A DNA stretch of 41,455 nt, taken from contig JAGORQ010000007.1 of NCBI GenBank assembly GCA_018062705.1, positions 1 to 41,455 on the forward strand. Direction: 5' to 3'. Under the pieces are notes generated by a model. That model saw only the letters and a program-made list of their open reading frames with translations. It had not been told where the DNA came from and ran no database searches. Positions 16,190-24,638 of this stretch are shown piece after piece. How positions within the stretch are numbered: the first letter of the stretch is position 1; the number at the start of each line of letters is the position of its first letter. This DNA is from Candidatus Shapirobacteria bacterium (GTDB lineage: Bacteria > Patescibacteriota > Microgenomatia > UBA12405). The translations under genes and the position numbers were made by a program.

Positions 16190-18031
16190 ATGCCTAAATA
16201 TACTAACCTTCGTAATATTGCCGTTATTGCCCACGTTGACCATGGAAAAACTACATTGGTTGATGCTTTGCTAAAACAAACCCATACTTTTAGAGAAAAT
16301 CAGGAAGAAATGCAGACTGACCGTATTATGGATAGTAATGATTTGGAAAGAGAAAAAGGGATCACTATTTTATCGAAAAACACCTCGGTATTTTATAAAG
16401 ATACCAAAATTAATATTATTGATACTCCGGGTCATGCAGATTTCGGGGGTGAAGTAGAGCGAGTGTTGAACATGGCTGATGGGGCATTGTTGATTGTTGA
16501 TGCGGCTGAAGGTCCACTGTCACAAACTAAATTTGTGCTTAAAAGAGCTCTAGATTATGGACTTAAAGTAATTCTAGTTATCAACAAAATTGATCGTAAA
16601 GATGCTGATGTTAAAAAAGTGGTGGCTGACGCCGAAAATTTATTTTTATCACTGGCGTCCGATCCTGAATTATTGGACTTCCCGGTAATTTACGCTATCG
16701 GTCGTGATGGTAAAACTTGGGATAAAATGCCCCCAAGTTTAGATGCGCCCGGTGATACTACTCCCCTATTTGAAACAATTATTAAAACTATTCCGTCGGC
16801 AGTTAAAGACGAGAAAAAAGAGTTCCAAATGCTAGTGTCGTCGTTTGAAAAAAATGGCTACTTAGGTAGATTGTCGGTAGGTAGAGTCAATCAAGGAACA
16901 ATTAAAAAAGGACAGTATGTGTCGCTAATCAACCCTAATCAAAGTTTGGTGGGGAATTTTAAAATAGAAAAAATGTATGTTAATGAAGGAATCTTAAAAG
17001 TTGAGGTGGATGAGGCGTCCTCAGGAGAAGTGGTCTATTTGGCGGGTATTTCAGCAATTGAAATTGGCCAGACTTTGACTAGCCCGAATTTTCAAGTAGC
17101 TTTACCTACAATCGAGGTGGCCGAACCAACACTTAAAGCTAGTTTTGGCCCAAATACTTCAATTTTTGCTCGGGATGAATCAAGATTTTTGACTAGCCGA
17201 GAGTTAAAAGAGAGACTGCACGAAGAGGTAGAAACAAATTTGGGGTTAAAGATAGAAGATGATCCAACCGACTCGATTCGAGTCTTGGTGTCGGGACGAG
17301 GTGAATTACATTTGGCTATTTTGGTGGAAAAACTCCGTCGTGAAGGTTATGCGATGGAAGTAGGCAAGCCAGAAGTTATTTTGAAAACTATTAATGGTAA
17401 ATTACACGAGCCGTTTTCGGAATTGACTATTTTGACTCCAGAAGAATATGTGGGAGCAATTACTTCGGAATTGGGTAAGCGTAAAGCCCAAATGCTGGAC
17501 ATGCAAACAGATGACCGAGCTGGTGTAAAGATTTCTTATAAAATTAGTGAAAAAAATGCTCTAGGACTTCGAAGTGCCTTGATGACTGAAACTAAAGGTT
17601 CGGTGTCGATTAGCTTTTTGAGCTTGGGCTATGAACCAAAGCAGGAAGAGACTGTCAGAACTCGAAATGGCGTGATGATTGCTTCGGAAAGCGGTAAAGC
17701 ACTGTCTTTTGGACTAGATTTGGCCCAAAAGAGAGGGGTGACGTTTATTGCCCCAACAGAGGGAGTCTATGAAGGACAAGTGGTCGGACTTCGACCGGTT
17801 CAGGGAGATTTGGAACTAAACATATGTAAGGGCAAACAGTTGACCAACATGCGCTCTTCGGGAAATGACGATGCTATTGCCCTGGCACCGCCAGTAAAAT
17901 ATTCGATTGAAGAATCACTTGATTTTATTGAGGCTGACGAATTAATTGATATTACACCTAAGACGATTCGGTTGAGGAAAAAGTATTTGCTGAAAGTGGA
18001 TAGAGTAAGGGCGGAGAGGAAAGGGAAATAA
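16190..18031 (+). CDS. typA: Ribosome-associated GTPase TypA/BipA
   Basis: This 613-residue translational GTPase has G1 AHVDHGKTT at 14-22, the switch region EREKGITI, G3 DTPGHADF, G4 NKIDR, then EF-G-like domains II, III and V and the C-terminal domain unique to TypA (ending in an Arg/Lys-rich tail). TypA binds the 70S ribosome and acts in stress adaptation and ribosome assembly. Length and domain order match the family. It is the only gene on plus between 8562 and 29900 and is monocistronic. Confidence 0.96.
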   Translation: MPKYTNLRNIAVIAHVDHGKTTLVDALLKQTHTFRENQEEMQTDRIMDSNDLEREKGITILSKNTSVFYKDTKINIIDTPGHADFGGEVERVLNMADGALLIVDAAEGPLSQTKFVLKRALDYGLKVILVINKIDRKDADVKKVVADAENLFLSLASDPELLDFPVIYAIGRDGKTWDKMPPSLDAPGDTTPLFETIIKTIPSAVKDEKKEFQMLVSSFEKNGYLGRLSVGRVNQGTIKKGQYVSLINPNQSLVGNFKIEKMYVNEGILKVEVDEASSGEVVYLAGISAIEIGQTLTSPNFQVALPTIEVAEPTLKASFGPNTSIFARDESRFLTSRELKERLHEEVETNLGLKIEDDPTDSIRVLVSGRGELHLAILVEKLRREGYAMEVGKPEVILKTINGKLHEPFSELTILTPEEYVGAITSELGKRKAQMLDMQTDDRAGVKISYKISEKNALGLRSALMTETKGSVSISFLSLGYEPKQEETVRTRNGVMIASESGKALSFGLDLAQKRGVTFIAPTEGVYEGQVVGLRPVQGDLELNICKGKQLTNMRSSGNDDAIALAPPVKYSIEESLDFIEADELIDITPKTIRLRKKYLLKVDRVRAERKGK

Positions 18032-18073
18032 AGAAACTAGATTCTAGAAACTCGATTCTGGAATAAGACAAGA

Positions 18074-18382
18074 CTAATTAGAGTTAATGGGCTTTTGGAG
18101 ATATTGTTGGAGGTCGATAGGGGCGGGTGTAGGAACAATTTTGGACCAATTGATTTGGGACATGGAATCTTCCATGAATTTGCTAATTAGTTTGGGAAAA
18201 TTAACGCTGGAAAATACATAAACAACCAAACCGGCAATAACGACAGTCCCAAAGAGTGATCCAAGTGAGTGGAATAGTCCAGTGAGAAAACTGTTGCCAA
18301 TGCTTTTGAGAGGGTGGGTGTACCTATCAATTTTGGTATTTAACTTCTGGAGTTCTAAAATTATTTGCTCGTCGGTGGTCAT
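18074..18382 (-). CDS. DUF5665-like small membrane protein
   Basis: This 102-residue protein has an N-terminal amphipathic region (EQIILELQKLNTKIDRY), a membrane helix at about 38-58 preceded by FLTGLFHSLGSLFGTV, and a Pro-rich tail. The pattern resembles the DUF5665 family of single-pass proteins. Function unknown. Its ATG overlaps the HIT gene stop as ATGA, so it is the last gene of the DHH-HIT unit. The 42-base gap to typA (convergent) has a direct repeat of CTAGATTCTAG-like sequence but no clear terminator. Confidence 0.6.
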   Translation of the reverse strand: MTTDEQIILELQKLNTKIDRYTHPLKSIGNSFLTGLFHSLGSLFGTVVIAGLVVYVFSSVNFPKLISKFMEDSMSQINWSKIVPTPAPIDLQQYLQKPINSN

Positions 18383-18771
18383 GATTTTATTTTAGTACAA
18401 ATTGAAGACAATTCATCGGGGGTAAAATTGATGCGAAGGTCGGCGCCAAACTCATTTATTAATTTATCATTGAAATATCGGGGAATTATGTGAATGTGGG
18501 CATGTTCTACTTGATTACCCATGGTGAGAAAGGAAATAAAAAGTGGCTTAAGATTGGCGTTAATTTTTTTGGTGACCTCAAGTACAAACTCCCAATACTC
18601 GCCAAAATTGGGAACGTCGTAGACCCAACGGTGATGATTCTTGGGAATAACCATGGTATGACCCTCGGAAAATGGTTTGATGTCCAAGAAAGCCAGAAAT
18701 TTGTCGTTTTCGGCAACCTTGTGACAAGGAATTTCACCTTTGACGATTTTGCAGAAAATACAGTTGTCCAT
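18379..18771 (-). CDS. HIT family nucleotide-binding protein
   Basis: This 130-residue cytosolic protein has the histidine triad EHAHIHIIPR with His90, His92 and His94, preceded by the typical CIFCKI zinc-type cysteines at 4 and 7 and DIKPFSEGHTMVIPK. HIT proteins hydrolyse nucleoside phosphoramidates or dinucleoside polyphosphates. It follows the DHH gene by two bases and overlaps the DUF5665-like gene by four. The exact substrate cannot be told. Confidence 0.9.
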   Translation of the reverse strand: MDNCIFCKIVKGEIPCHKVAENDKFLAFLDIKPFSEGHTMVIPKNHHRWVYDVPNFGEYWEFVLEVTKKINANLKPLFISFLTMGNQVEHAHIHIIPRYFNDKLINEFGADLRINFTPDELSSICTKIKS

Positions 18772-18773
18772 GT

Positions 18774-19829
18774 TTAGAGTATAACTGGTTTATTTTTGCT
18801 CATCCATAACATCACTTCAGATAAGGCTTCTTCGGGAGATACCGGTATGCCGTCGTGTTTTATTGTGGCGCCTGACGCTCGATCATGGCCACCACCAATG
18901 CCCATACCCTCAACTAGACACCTAACACTAACACAATTAGGAAGTGAGCGAAGTGAAAGACTGCAACGACCGTCGGAGTATGGTTTAAAACTAATTCCCC
19001 ACGGGTAGTCTTCGATAATTCTGAGATATTGGGAAATAAAAATATTGTTGGCTTCAGAGATGTCCTCGTCGGTTAAATTGTGTTTGGCAACAAAGTCTCG
19101 TGATATGTAAGATGTTTGAAACTTGGGCCAATTTTTGACTTCGTGAAATTCAGAATTTTTCATAAATTCCTGAATTATCATAAAGACTCTTTGGCTGTAA
19201 AGCGAATATCTTGATTTAAACTCCTGAATTTCGATATGACTGGCTTCAAGAATTTTCCTGACAATTGAGAGTAGTTGGTACTGACCTGGTTTGATAAAGT
19301 TAAAAGTACCAGTGTCGCCTAAAATACCTAGTAGTAACAATTCGCAATAATTTTTGTCTAATTTTATGTCTGACTTAAACAAATCGTAAATTAATTCTGA
19401 GGTTGAATTGGCGCTTGGTTTTTGAAGATGTAGGTCAAATTTTTCAGTAGGGCTAGCGTGATGATCGATGCAAATTTTTAGTGCCTTTGAGTTGGCGATT
19501 TTTTCTAGTTTGTTGGTAAAACGAGAAAACTGACTACCGTCAAGAAATATGAGAGAGTCATAGTTTTCGACAATATCGGCAATATCTTGTTTAAATTTTA
19601 TATCTTTGAAGCCAGTAAAAACGGAATACCTGGTAATTGGTCTGCCAGTAAAAGCTACGGTTACTTTTTTCTTAGGAAACTTATGTGAAATGGCGTATTT
19701 TAGGGCTAAGGTTGAGCCAATAGCGTCATCGTCGGGTGAATAGTGAGCGGTGATTAAGGTGTTTTTTGATTTTCGAATTAGATCAAAAAATTCTTGACGG
19801 AATTTGGGGGTGAGGCGGGTGTAAGTCAT
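18774..19829 (-). CDS. DHH/DHHA1 family phosphoesterase (NrnA-like)
   Basis: This 351-residue enzyme has the DHH superfamily motifs: HYSPDDDAIGS at 29-39, FLDGS at 96-100, DHH at 122-124 and GDTGTFNF, then the DHHA1 substrate domain with GGGH at 312-315. This fits NrnA-type nanoRNase/pAp phosphatase or cyclic-dinucleotide phosphodiesterases. The middle Asp of DHH-motif I (SPDDDA rather than PDGDA) is a mild variant. The start is supported by a TATAAT at 19835-19840 ending five bases upstream. Confidence 0.88.
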   Translation of the reverse strand: MTYTRLTPKFRQEFFDLIRKSKNTLITAHYSPDDDAIGSTLALKYAISHKFPKKKVTVAFTGRPITRYSVFTGFKDIKFKQDIADIVENYDSLIFLDGSQFSRFTNKLEKIANSKALKICIDHHASPTEKFDLHLQKPSANSTSELIYDLFKSDIKLDKNYCELLLLGILGDTGTFNFIKPGQYQLLSIVRKILEASHIEIQEFKSRYSLYSQRVFMIIQEFMKNSEFHEVKNWPKFQTSYISRDFVAKHNLTDEDISEANNIFISQYLRIIEDYPWGISFKPYSDGRCSLSLRSLPNCVSVRCLVEGMGIGGGHDRASGATIKHDGIPVSPEEALSEVMLWMSKNKPVIL

Positions 19830-19834
19830 TGCCC

Positions 19835-19840
19835 ATTATA
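19835..19840 (-). promoter_or_regulatory. -10 box of the DHH-HIT operon
   Basis: TATAAT ends five bases before the ATG at 19829, with no room for a ribosome-binding site, so a leaderless transcript is predicted. The -35 region is weak. Confidence 0.5.
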
Positions 19841-19883
19841 CCAAAGTGGGGTCTGAGCACGGTTTATTTTAGTAAAAAGTTGC

Positions 19884-20207
19884 TTATTCGTTTGGTTTTA
19901 GAGTTGATTTCTTTGCAATAAGGAGTCTAGTTAATTCTTGTTCATCAAAAGTAGACTTTAACACATTAAGCACGTCAAATGGAGTTACTCCTTGGTATCG
20001 TTCTGCAGTTTGAACACATAGTTGCTCTAGTGTTTGTTGCCTGTCTTCTGGGTCAATAGGTCTCATTATGGATTTATTTTTACCTTGCAAATCTAATGCT
20101 TTAAATTCTCTATTAAAAGCTTCACTTAAGACACTTGAAAACATTTTTTTTGCTTCTCCTGTCAGTCCTTTACCTGCTCTGGCTTCATAGTGTTTACTGT
20201 CTTTCAT
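19884..20207 (-). CDS. Unknown soluble protein
   Basis: A 107-residue hydrophilic protein starting at the ATG at 20207 (a longer frame to 20267 would overlap the upstream HTH gene and cross two TATAAT boxes). It is rich in charged residues and predicted helical (GEAKKMFSSVLSEAFNREF; PFDVLNVLKSTFDEQELTRLL). I recognise no family. TATAAT at 20214-20219 ends six bases before the ATG. The neighbour upstream is a winged-helix-like protein, so it could be a small regulator or antitoxin, but nothing in the sequence proves this. Confidence 0.5.
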   Translation of the reverse strand: MKDSKHYEARAGKGLTGEAKKMFSSVLSEAFNREFKALDLQGKNKSIMRPIDPEDRQQTLEQLCVQTAERYQGVTPFDVLNVLKSTFDEQELTRLLIAKKSTLKPNE

Positions 20208-20247
20208 TGTTATATTATAATTGATATTTATTATAACGCAACAAAGA

Positions 20248-20565
20248 TTATGGTGCCCGATATACAACTGCTCGGGTGGTGCCGAGTTTTTTTAATATAC
20301 CCTTCTTCTGCAATTGTAGCAAATCATAATGTAAAGTTTTGGGATTTAGTGAGGGAAAACGTCGGGCGAGAAAATCAAATGAACAATTAGGGTGATCGGT
20401 GATAATGGCGAGGATTTCTTCACGCCGTGGGGAGAGATGTTCACGATTCCAAGATTCGAACGTGTAAGGATTGCCTTCAATTCTGGCTGAGGCAATGGCA
20501 CTTCTAAGAATTTGTTCATTCTGAATTTCTTTGAATTTTCGGACACTCATCACTTTAATCGGCAT
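20248..20565 (-). CDS. Winged-helix DNA-binding protein (DeoR/Fic-C-terminal-like)
   Basis: This 105-residue protein has a short N-terminal segment with ASARIEGNPYTFE, which resembles the IEGN motif that precedes Fic domains. It then has a winged helix-turn-helix at about 48-103 (RREEILAIITDHPNCSFDFLARRFPSLNPKTLHYDLLQLQKKGILKKLG pattern, with the recognition helix at NPKTLHYDLLQL). It probably binds DNA as a repressor. No Fic catalytic HPFxxGNGR is present. The start could be the ATG at 20565 or at 20550. Confidence 0.6.
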   Translation of the reverse strand: MPIKVMSVRKFKEIQNEQILRSAIASARIEGNPYTFESWNREHLSPRREEILAIITDHPNCSFDFLARRFPSLNPKTLHYDLLQLQKKGILKKLGTTRAVVYRAP

Positions 20566-20567
20566 TT

Positions 20568-20607
20568 AGAAGATGTTAGATAATGTTAGAAGATATTAGA
20601 AGATATG
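20568..20607. repeat. Imperfect short tandem repeat
   Basis: Four to five imperfect copies of a roughly 10-base TTAGAAGATA-like unit lie between the end of the MFS frame and the helix-turn-helix gene. No function is evident. Confidence 0.6.
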
Positions 20608-20615
20608 GGAAGGTG

Positions 20616-20744
20616 TCAATTCTTGAGATACTCTCGTGCAGTAATGATGGCGATAAAGAAGGCTACCCCCGTACTAAAGGTGATCAATACGTAATGACCG
20701 GCACCAATTGCTATTCCGTAAACTAGTAGATAGCCTGAGGCGAC
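20616..20744 (-). pseudogene. Severed C-terminus of the MFS transporter
   Basis: Directly after the TAG at 20745-20747 the same frame stays open for 42 codons to a TGA at 20616-20618. It encodes a hydrophobic helix pair (VASGYLLVYGIAIGAGHYVL, then a second helix) and a charged end (REYLKN). This is what a complete transporter needs for its last membrane helices. The TAG looks like a single C-to-T change in a CAG codon. Confidence 0.7.
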
Positions 20745-21734
20745 CTAACGCATCGAAAGTCGTTTTAATGAAAATAGGCTAGCACGTATATGATCCTCTG
20801 ATAACTCATGGATATCTCCATCAATTTTTGATAAAAGATATCCGAAGAATACTTGATTTATTGTCATTAGACAAACGACAACTATGTACTTTGGGAAAAT
20901 ACTCATTGCAATTAGTGATCCAGCAATGGCAGTTGTGACATATATAAGTGAGACTTTTGGTTTTTCAGCATAAAGTTTACTGCCAATCGAACGAGCGAGA
21001 CCGCCAACTCCGATCAAGAAACCAATATTGACAACAGCAACATTGTATATTTGGCCAAAATTTCCAAATATACTCTTTATAGTAAATGAATATCCTCCAA
21101 ATATGGCAATAATTATGAATATTAACTTAAACTTATGTTTATTCAGGTAACTAAATCCATCTTGTATTATTGAGATAAATGAGTTGTTGTTCTTTGTTTC
21201 ATTGATGTCGTTTCGTAATAAATACAGTGGGATATTGGCTGAAAACATACAGACACCACTAACAACTAGCGCAAGTTCATAGCTAATCCTGCTGACATAA
21301 CCACCAATTATTGATGTTATAAATAATACGAAATCCATAAGTGAATTATAGTTGGCTGTATCTTTTTTTATATCTAAAGATATCGATTTTAAAATTCCCA
21401 TATCGTTGCCAGAGGAAAAACCATTGCCGAGAGCTAATATTAATAGGGCAAATAAATATTGATAATAGTTTCCCGGTAGACACATAATTAACATTGATAG
21501 GAAATTTAGAGTGTTAGCGAGATAAGTAACTTTACGATACCCAAATTTGTCGCCAATAACACCAGTGGGATATTCAAGTAAAACACCGAAAAGCTGATAA
21601 ATGGACATTAAAGTGAAAGCTTCGGTCGGTGAAAGTCCACGATAAATTAAATATGGAATTGCTAGTACTAACCAAAAATAGGTGAAGGCTAATGATTGGG
21701 ATATAAAAAATAACCTTAGTTTAGGATTTTTCAT
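20745..21734 (-). CDS. MFS transporter, truncated by an in-frame amber codon
   Basis: This 329-residue multi-pass membrane protein has MFS features: the helix 2-3 loop GVIGDKFGYRK (motif A-like, GDxxGRK) and about nine to ten visible helices. The frame stays open to 21995 but the ATG at 21734 is the start, because the longer version would be antisense-like reading of the secA end and a palindromic repeat. It lies 16 bases after secA. A TAG at 20745 ends the protein 42 codons early, so the product would lack its final helices unless the stop is read through, is a sequence error, or the gene is decaying. Substrate unknown. Confidence 0.7.
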   Translation of the reverse strand: MKNPKLRLFFISQSLAFTYFWLVLAIPYLIYRGLSPTEAFTLMSIYQLFGVLLEYPTGVIGDKFGYRKVTYLANTLNFLSMLIMCLPGNYYQYLFALLILALGNGFSSGNDMGILKSISLDIKKDTANYNSLMDFVLFITSIIGGYVSRISYELALVVSGVCMFSANIPLYLLRNDINETKNNNSFISIIQDGFSYLNKHKFKLIFIIIAIFGGYSFTIKSIFGNFGQIYNVAVVNIGFLIGVGGLARSIGSKLYAEKPKVSLIYVTTAIAGSLIAMSIFPKYIVVVCLMTINQVFFGYLLSKIDGDIHELSEDHIRASLFSLKRLSMR

Positions 21735-21750
21735 TGATAGATATTTTATC

Positions 21751-24426
21751 CTAAGATAAAGCGGGGTAGTGGCATTTCTTGAATTTTTTGCCGGATCCGC
21801 ACCAACAAGGATCGTTGCGATTGATGGTGGATTTGGGCTGTACAGATACCGAACGAGATTGCTTCGTCGCTTCGGTAACTGCTCCTCGCAATGACGGGTC
21901 GGAAGAGCTCGCAATGACGTTACGATTTTCAACAACATTTTCAGGTGCGGTGACTGGGGCGGCGGTGGGTTCGAGGCGGAAGAGAGTCCGGGCAAAGTTG
22001 TACTCGAATTGACGCATCAGTTTTTGAAACATTTCATAACCCTCTTTACGATACTCAATTAACGGGTCACGCTGAGCATAACCTCGAAGACGAACACCAT
22101 CGCGGAGGTCGTCTAAAGCTGTTAAATGCTCCACCCAGAGAGGGTCGAGCGTTCGAATAACGGCATAGGCCAAAATGTTGTAGCTGAGGTCTGTGCCAAA
22201 ATACTGGCGACGAGATTCCCATTGGTGAGTAAGTTTATCGAGCAAATACTCTTTGGTATCGGAAGTTTTTTCTAGTTCACTTTTTATTTTTTTATGTTCT
22301 GAATCGGGTAATGGCAACACTTCGGCGAATTCGAGACTAATTTTACTAGTATCAAGCTCCCCGGTCTCGTAATTGGTATTAACAGTAATAATATTATTGA
22401 CTTCACTAATTAAATATTTTTGAATTTCTGGCCAAAGTTTCTCGGTGTCATTTTTGGCATTATAGATAGTATTGTCACGGAGTGAATAGACAATTTTGCG
22501 TTGCTTGTTGATGACATCATCGTATTCAACGACATTTTTGCGAGTGTCAAAATTGTGCCCCTCAACCTTGACTTGAATTTGCTCAATTACTTTGGAAACT
22601 AGAGGATGAGTTAGTGCCTCATCTTCGGGCATATTGAACCGAGTCATGAGATCACTTATTTTTTCGCCACCAAAAATACGCATTAAATCGTCGTCTAATG
22701 CCACGTAGAAAGTGGAAGTACCTGGATCACCCTGGCGACCAGCGCGACCGCGGAGCTGATTGTCGATGCGCCGTGATTCGTGGCGCTCGGTGCCGATGAC
22801 ATATAGTCCGCCGAGAGCAACGACTTTATCGTGTTCTGTCTGCCATTCAGCTTTTTCTCGATTGTCTTTGGGGCCACCCAAGATAATATCGACACCACGA
22901 CCGGCCATGTTGGTGGCCACGGTGACTGAGCCGGCCCGACCGGCTTTGGCAATAATTTCTGCCTCAGATCGGTGATTTTTGGCGTTGAGCATTTGAAAGG
23001 GCACACCTTTTTTGCGAAGCATGGAAGCAACTATTTCATTTTTTTCAATTGAAGTGGTGCCGATTAAAACCGGTTGACCGGCAAGATGCAACTCGGCCAC
23101 TTTGGCGGCAATAGCTGCATATTTAGCTCTTTGAGTTTTGAAAATCAGATCACCAAAATCATGACGTTTAATGTCTTGGTAAGTTGGAATAGTAATCACA
23201 TCAAGATTGTAGATTTTTTTGAATTCTTCGGCTTCGGTAGAAGCAGTGCCAGTCATGCCAGCTAGTTTGGAGTAAAGGCGGAAATAATTTTGAAAAGTAA
23301 TGGTGGCCCAAGTCTGCGATTCTTGCTGGACGCTTAAGCCTTCCTTGGCTTCAACTGCTTGATGAAGACCATCAGACCAACGACGACCATTCATTAAACG
23401 ACCAGTAAATTCGTCAACAATAACTATTTGACCATCGGCGATAACATAGTCTTTGTCTTTGTGAAACAAGGCCTTGGCCTTGATGGCATTTTCGACGTAA
23501 TGGATGGTTTCAAAGGACTCTTCATAAAGATTAGTAATACCTAAAACTTTTTCGACTTTGCGAATACCAAATTCAGACAGGGTGGCAGAGCGGAATTTTT
23601 CGTCGATAACATAGTCGGTGGGTTGAAGATCCTCGGCTATCTTGGAGTATTTATAGTATTTATCGGTTGGCTGGTTGTTGGACGAAGAAATAATTAACGG
23701 CGTTCTGGCTTCATCAATCAAAACAAAGTCAACCTCGTCGACAATGGCAAAATTGTGAACTGGTCGCTGAACCATGTCATCAAACTGCGATACCATGTGG
23801 TCGCGAAGATAATCAAAGCCAAATTCATTGTTGGTGCCATAGGTGACATCGGCTCGGTAGGCTTCTTGGCGAGAAATTGGTCGGAGATGGGCCAAACGAT
23901 TATCGAAGTTTTCGGAAGGATCGGTAAAAGAGGGATCTAAGATAAATGACTGTTCATGGATTAAACAGGCGGTAGTAATTCCTAAAAGGTGTAAAGCTTG
24001 GGGGTACCAGCCAGCACCGACGCGAGTGAGATAGTCGTTTGGAGTGATAATATGAACGCCTAGGCCAGTCAGGGCATTAAGATAAGCGGGGAAAATAACT
24101 GAGTGAGTTTTACCCTCACCAGTACGTTGTTCGGCGATAGCACCACGATGTAGAGCGATGGCGGCGGTGAGTTGAACGTCGTAGGCACGCTCGCCAATGG
24201 TGCGAAAAATAGCTTCGCGGCAAACAGCGTAGGCCTCGGGGAGAATCTCGTCGAGAGTTTTGCCACTCTTTAATAATTCTTTAAAATAAGGGGTTTTGGC
24301 AGATAATTCGGCGTCGGATAATTTTTTTACTTCGGCTTCAAAGGAATTAATTTTGATTACTAGTGGTTTGAAGGACTTGAGATGGCGATAGTTGTCGTCG
24401 ACTAAGGACTTAAGAAATGAAAGCAT
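21751..24426 (-). CDS. secA: Preprotein translocase ATPase SecA
   Basis: This 891-residue protein carries Walker A TGEGKT at 102-107, the DEAD-type VDEVDFVLIDEARTPL, ATNMAGRGVDI and QLRGRAGRQGD of the second helicase domain, and the C-terminal SEC-C zinc motif with Cys874, Cys876, Cys885 and His886. SecA drives export through SecYEG. A frame extension to 24450 exists, but a TATAAT ends six bases before the ATG at 24426. Residues about 836-858, in the linker before the zinc motif, are encoded by a palindromic repeat. The helicase core and zinc ligands are intact. Confidence 0.96.
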   Translation of the reverse strand: MLSFLKSLVDDNYRHLKSFKPLVIKINSFEAEVKKLSDAELSAKTPYFKELLKSGKTLDEILPEAYAVCREAIFRTIGERAYDVQLTAAIALHRGAIAEQRTGEGKTHSVIFPAYLNALTGLGVHIITPNDYLTRVGAGWYPQALHLLGITTACLIHEQSFILDPSFTDPSENFDNRLAHLRPISRQEAYRADVTYGTNNEFGFDYLRDHMVSQFDDMVQRPVHNFAIVDEVDFVLIDEARTPLIISSSNNQPTDKYYKYSKIAEDLQPTDYVIDEKFRSATLSEFGIRKVEKVLGITNLYEESFETIHYVENAIKAKALFHKDKDYVIADGQIVIVDEFTGRLMNGRRWSDGLHQAVEAKEGLSVQQESQTWATITFQNYFRLYSKLAGMTGTASTEAEEFKKIYNLDVITIPTYQDIKRHDFGDLIFKTQRAKYAAIAAKVAELHLAGQPVLIGTTSIEKNEIVASMLRKKGVPFQMLNAKNHRSEAEIIAKAGRAGSVTVATNMAGRGVDIILGGPKDNREKAEWQTEHDKVVALGGLYVIGTERHESRRIDNQLRGRAGRQGDPGTSTFYVALDDDLMRIFGGEKISDLMTRFNMPEDEALTHPLVSKVIEQIQVKVEGHNFDTRKNVVEYDDVINKQRKIVYSLRDNTIYNAKNDTEKLWPEIQKYLISEVNNIITVNTNYETGELDTSKISLEFAEVLPLPDSEHKKIKSELEKTSDTKEYLLDKLTHQWESRRQYFGTDLSYNILAYAVIRTLDPLWVEHLTALDDLRDGVRLRGYAQRDPLIEYRKEGYEMFQKLMRQFEYNFARTLFRLEPTAAPVTAPENVVENRNVIASSSDPSLRGAVTEATKQSRSVSVQPKSTINRNDPCWCGSGKKFKKCHYPALS
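21854..21920. repeat. Palindromic repeat inside secA
   Basis: One full unit at 21854-21896 begins CGAGATTGCTTCGTCGC and ends CTCGCAATGACG. A truncated second unit (GCTCGCAATGACG) follows to 21920. The same family is found in uvrC at 34000-34043. It is translated as part of the C-terminal linker of SecA without causing a stop or frameshift. Confidence 0.8.
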
Positions 24427-24432
24427 GAGTTT

Positions 24433-24438
24433 ATTATA
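24433..24438 (-). promoter_or_regulatory. -10 box of secA
   Basis: TATAAT ends six bases before the chosen secA ATG at 24426. No clear -35 is present. It supports the shorter start and a leaderless transcript. Confidence 0.45.
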
Positions 24439-24470
24439 TCTTAAATACAACCTTAAGCAGTCGTGTGCTG

Positions 24471-24538
24471 GTCATTCCCGCGCAGGCGGGAATCCACTTG
24501 AATAATTTTATATAGATTCCTGCTTTCGCAGGAATGAC
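24471..24538. repeat. MITE-like inverted repeat element B1
   Basis: The 68-base element has terminal inverted repeats GTCATTCC/GGAATGAC, each followed inwards by a small hairpin (ATTCCCG...CGGGAAT and ATTCCTGC...GCAGGAAT). It lies between secA and serS. A degenerate relative is at 26201-26250. This sequence style is common in many bacterial genomes; no transposase is nearby. Confidence 0.8.
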
Positions 24539-24582
24539 TGTGTTGCGGGTGAGAAGTTCAATAAATAATTGTTGGTTTTAGC

Positions 24583-24632
24583 ATGCCTGGCCCGCCGCCG
24601 TCAGCCGAGGCTGACTTTGGCGAGGCAGGGTG
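24583..24632. repeat. GC-rich palindrome at the serS 3' end
   Basis: A GC-rich block in AT-rich surroundings centred on GTCAGCCGAGGCTGAC (24599-24614 region; seven-base arms) with outer GCC/GGC complementarity. It starts seven bases after the serS stop. On the minus strand it could fold as a transcript end, but no U-tract follows, so a repeat is the safer call. Confidence 0.65.
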
Positions 24633-24638
24633 GCTCCT

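Noticed and set aside
21735-21995. N-terminal extension of the MFS frame
   Set aside because: It reads through the secA end and a palindromic repeat in another frame (RHCEEQ-type peptide, a common artefact of this repeat). The MFS protein begins naturally at 21734.
22695-23030. Second frame inside secA
   Set aside because: Overlaps the conserved helicase domain; its composition is that of an out-of-frame reading.
24427-24450. Longer SecA start
   Set aside because: A TATAAT box lies within this stretch, and SecA homologues begin near the ATG at 24426.
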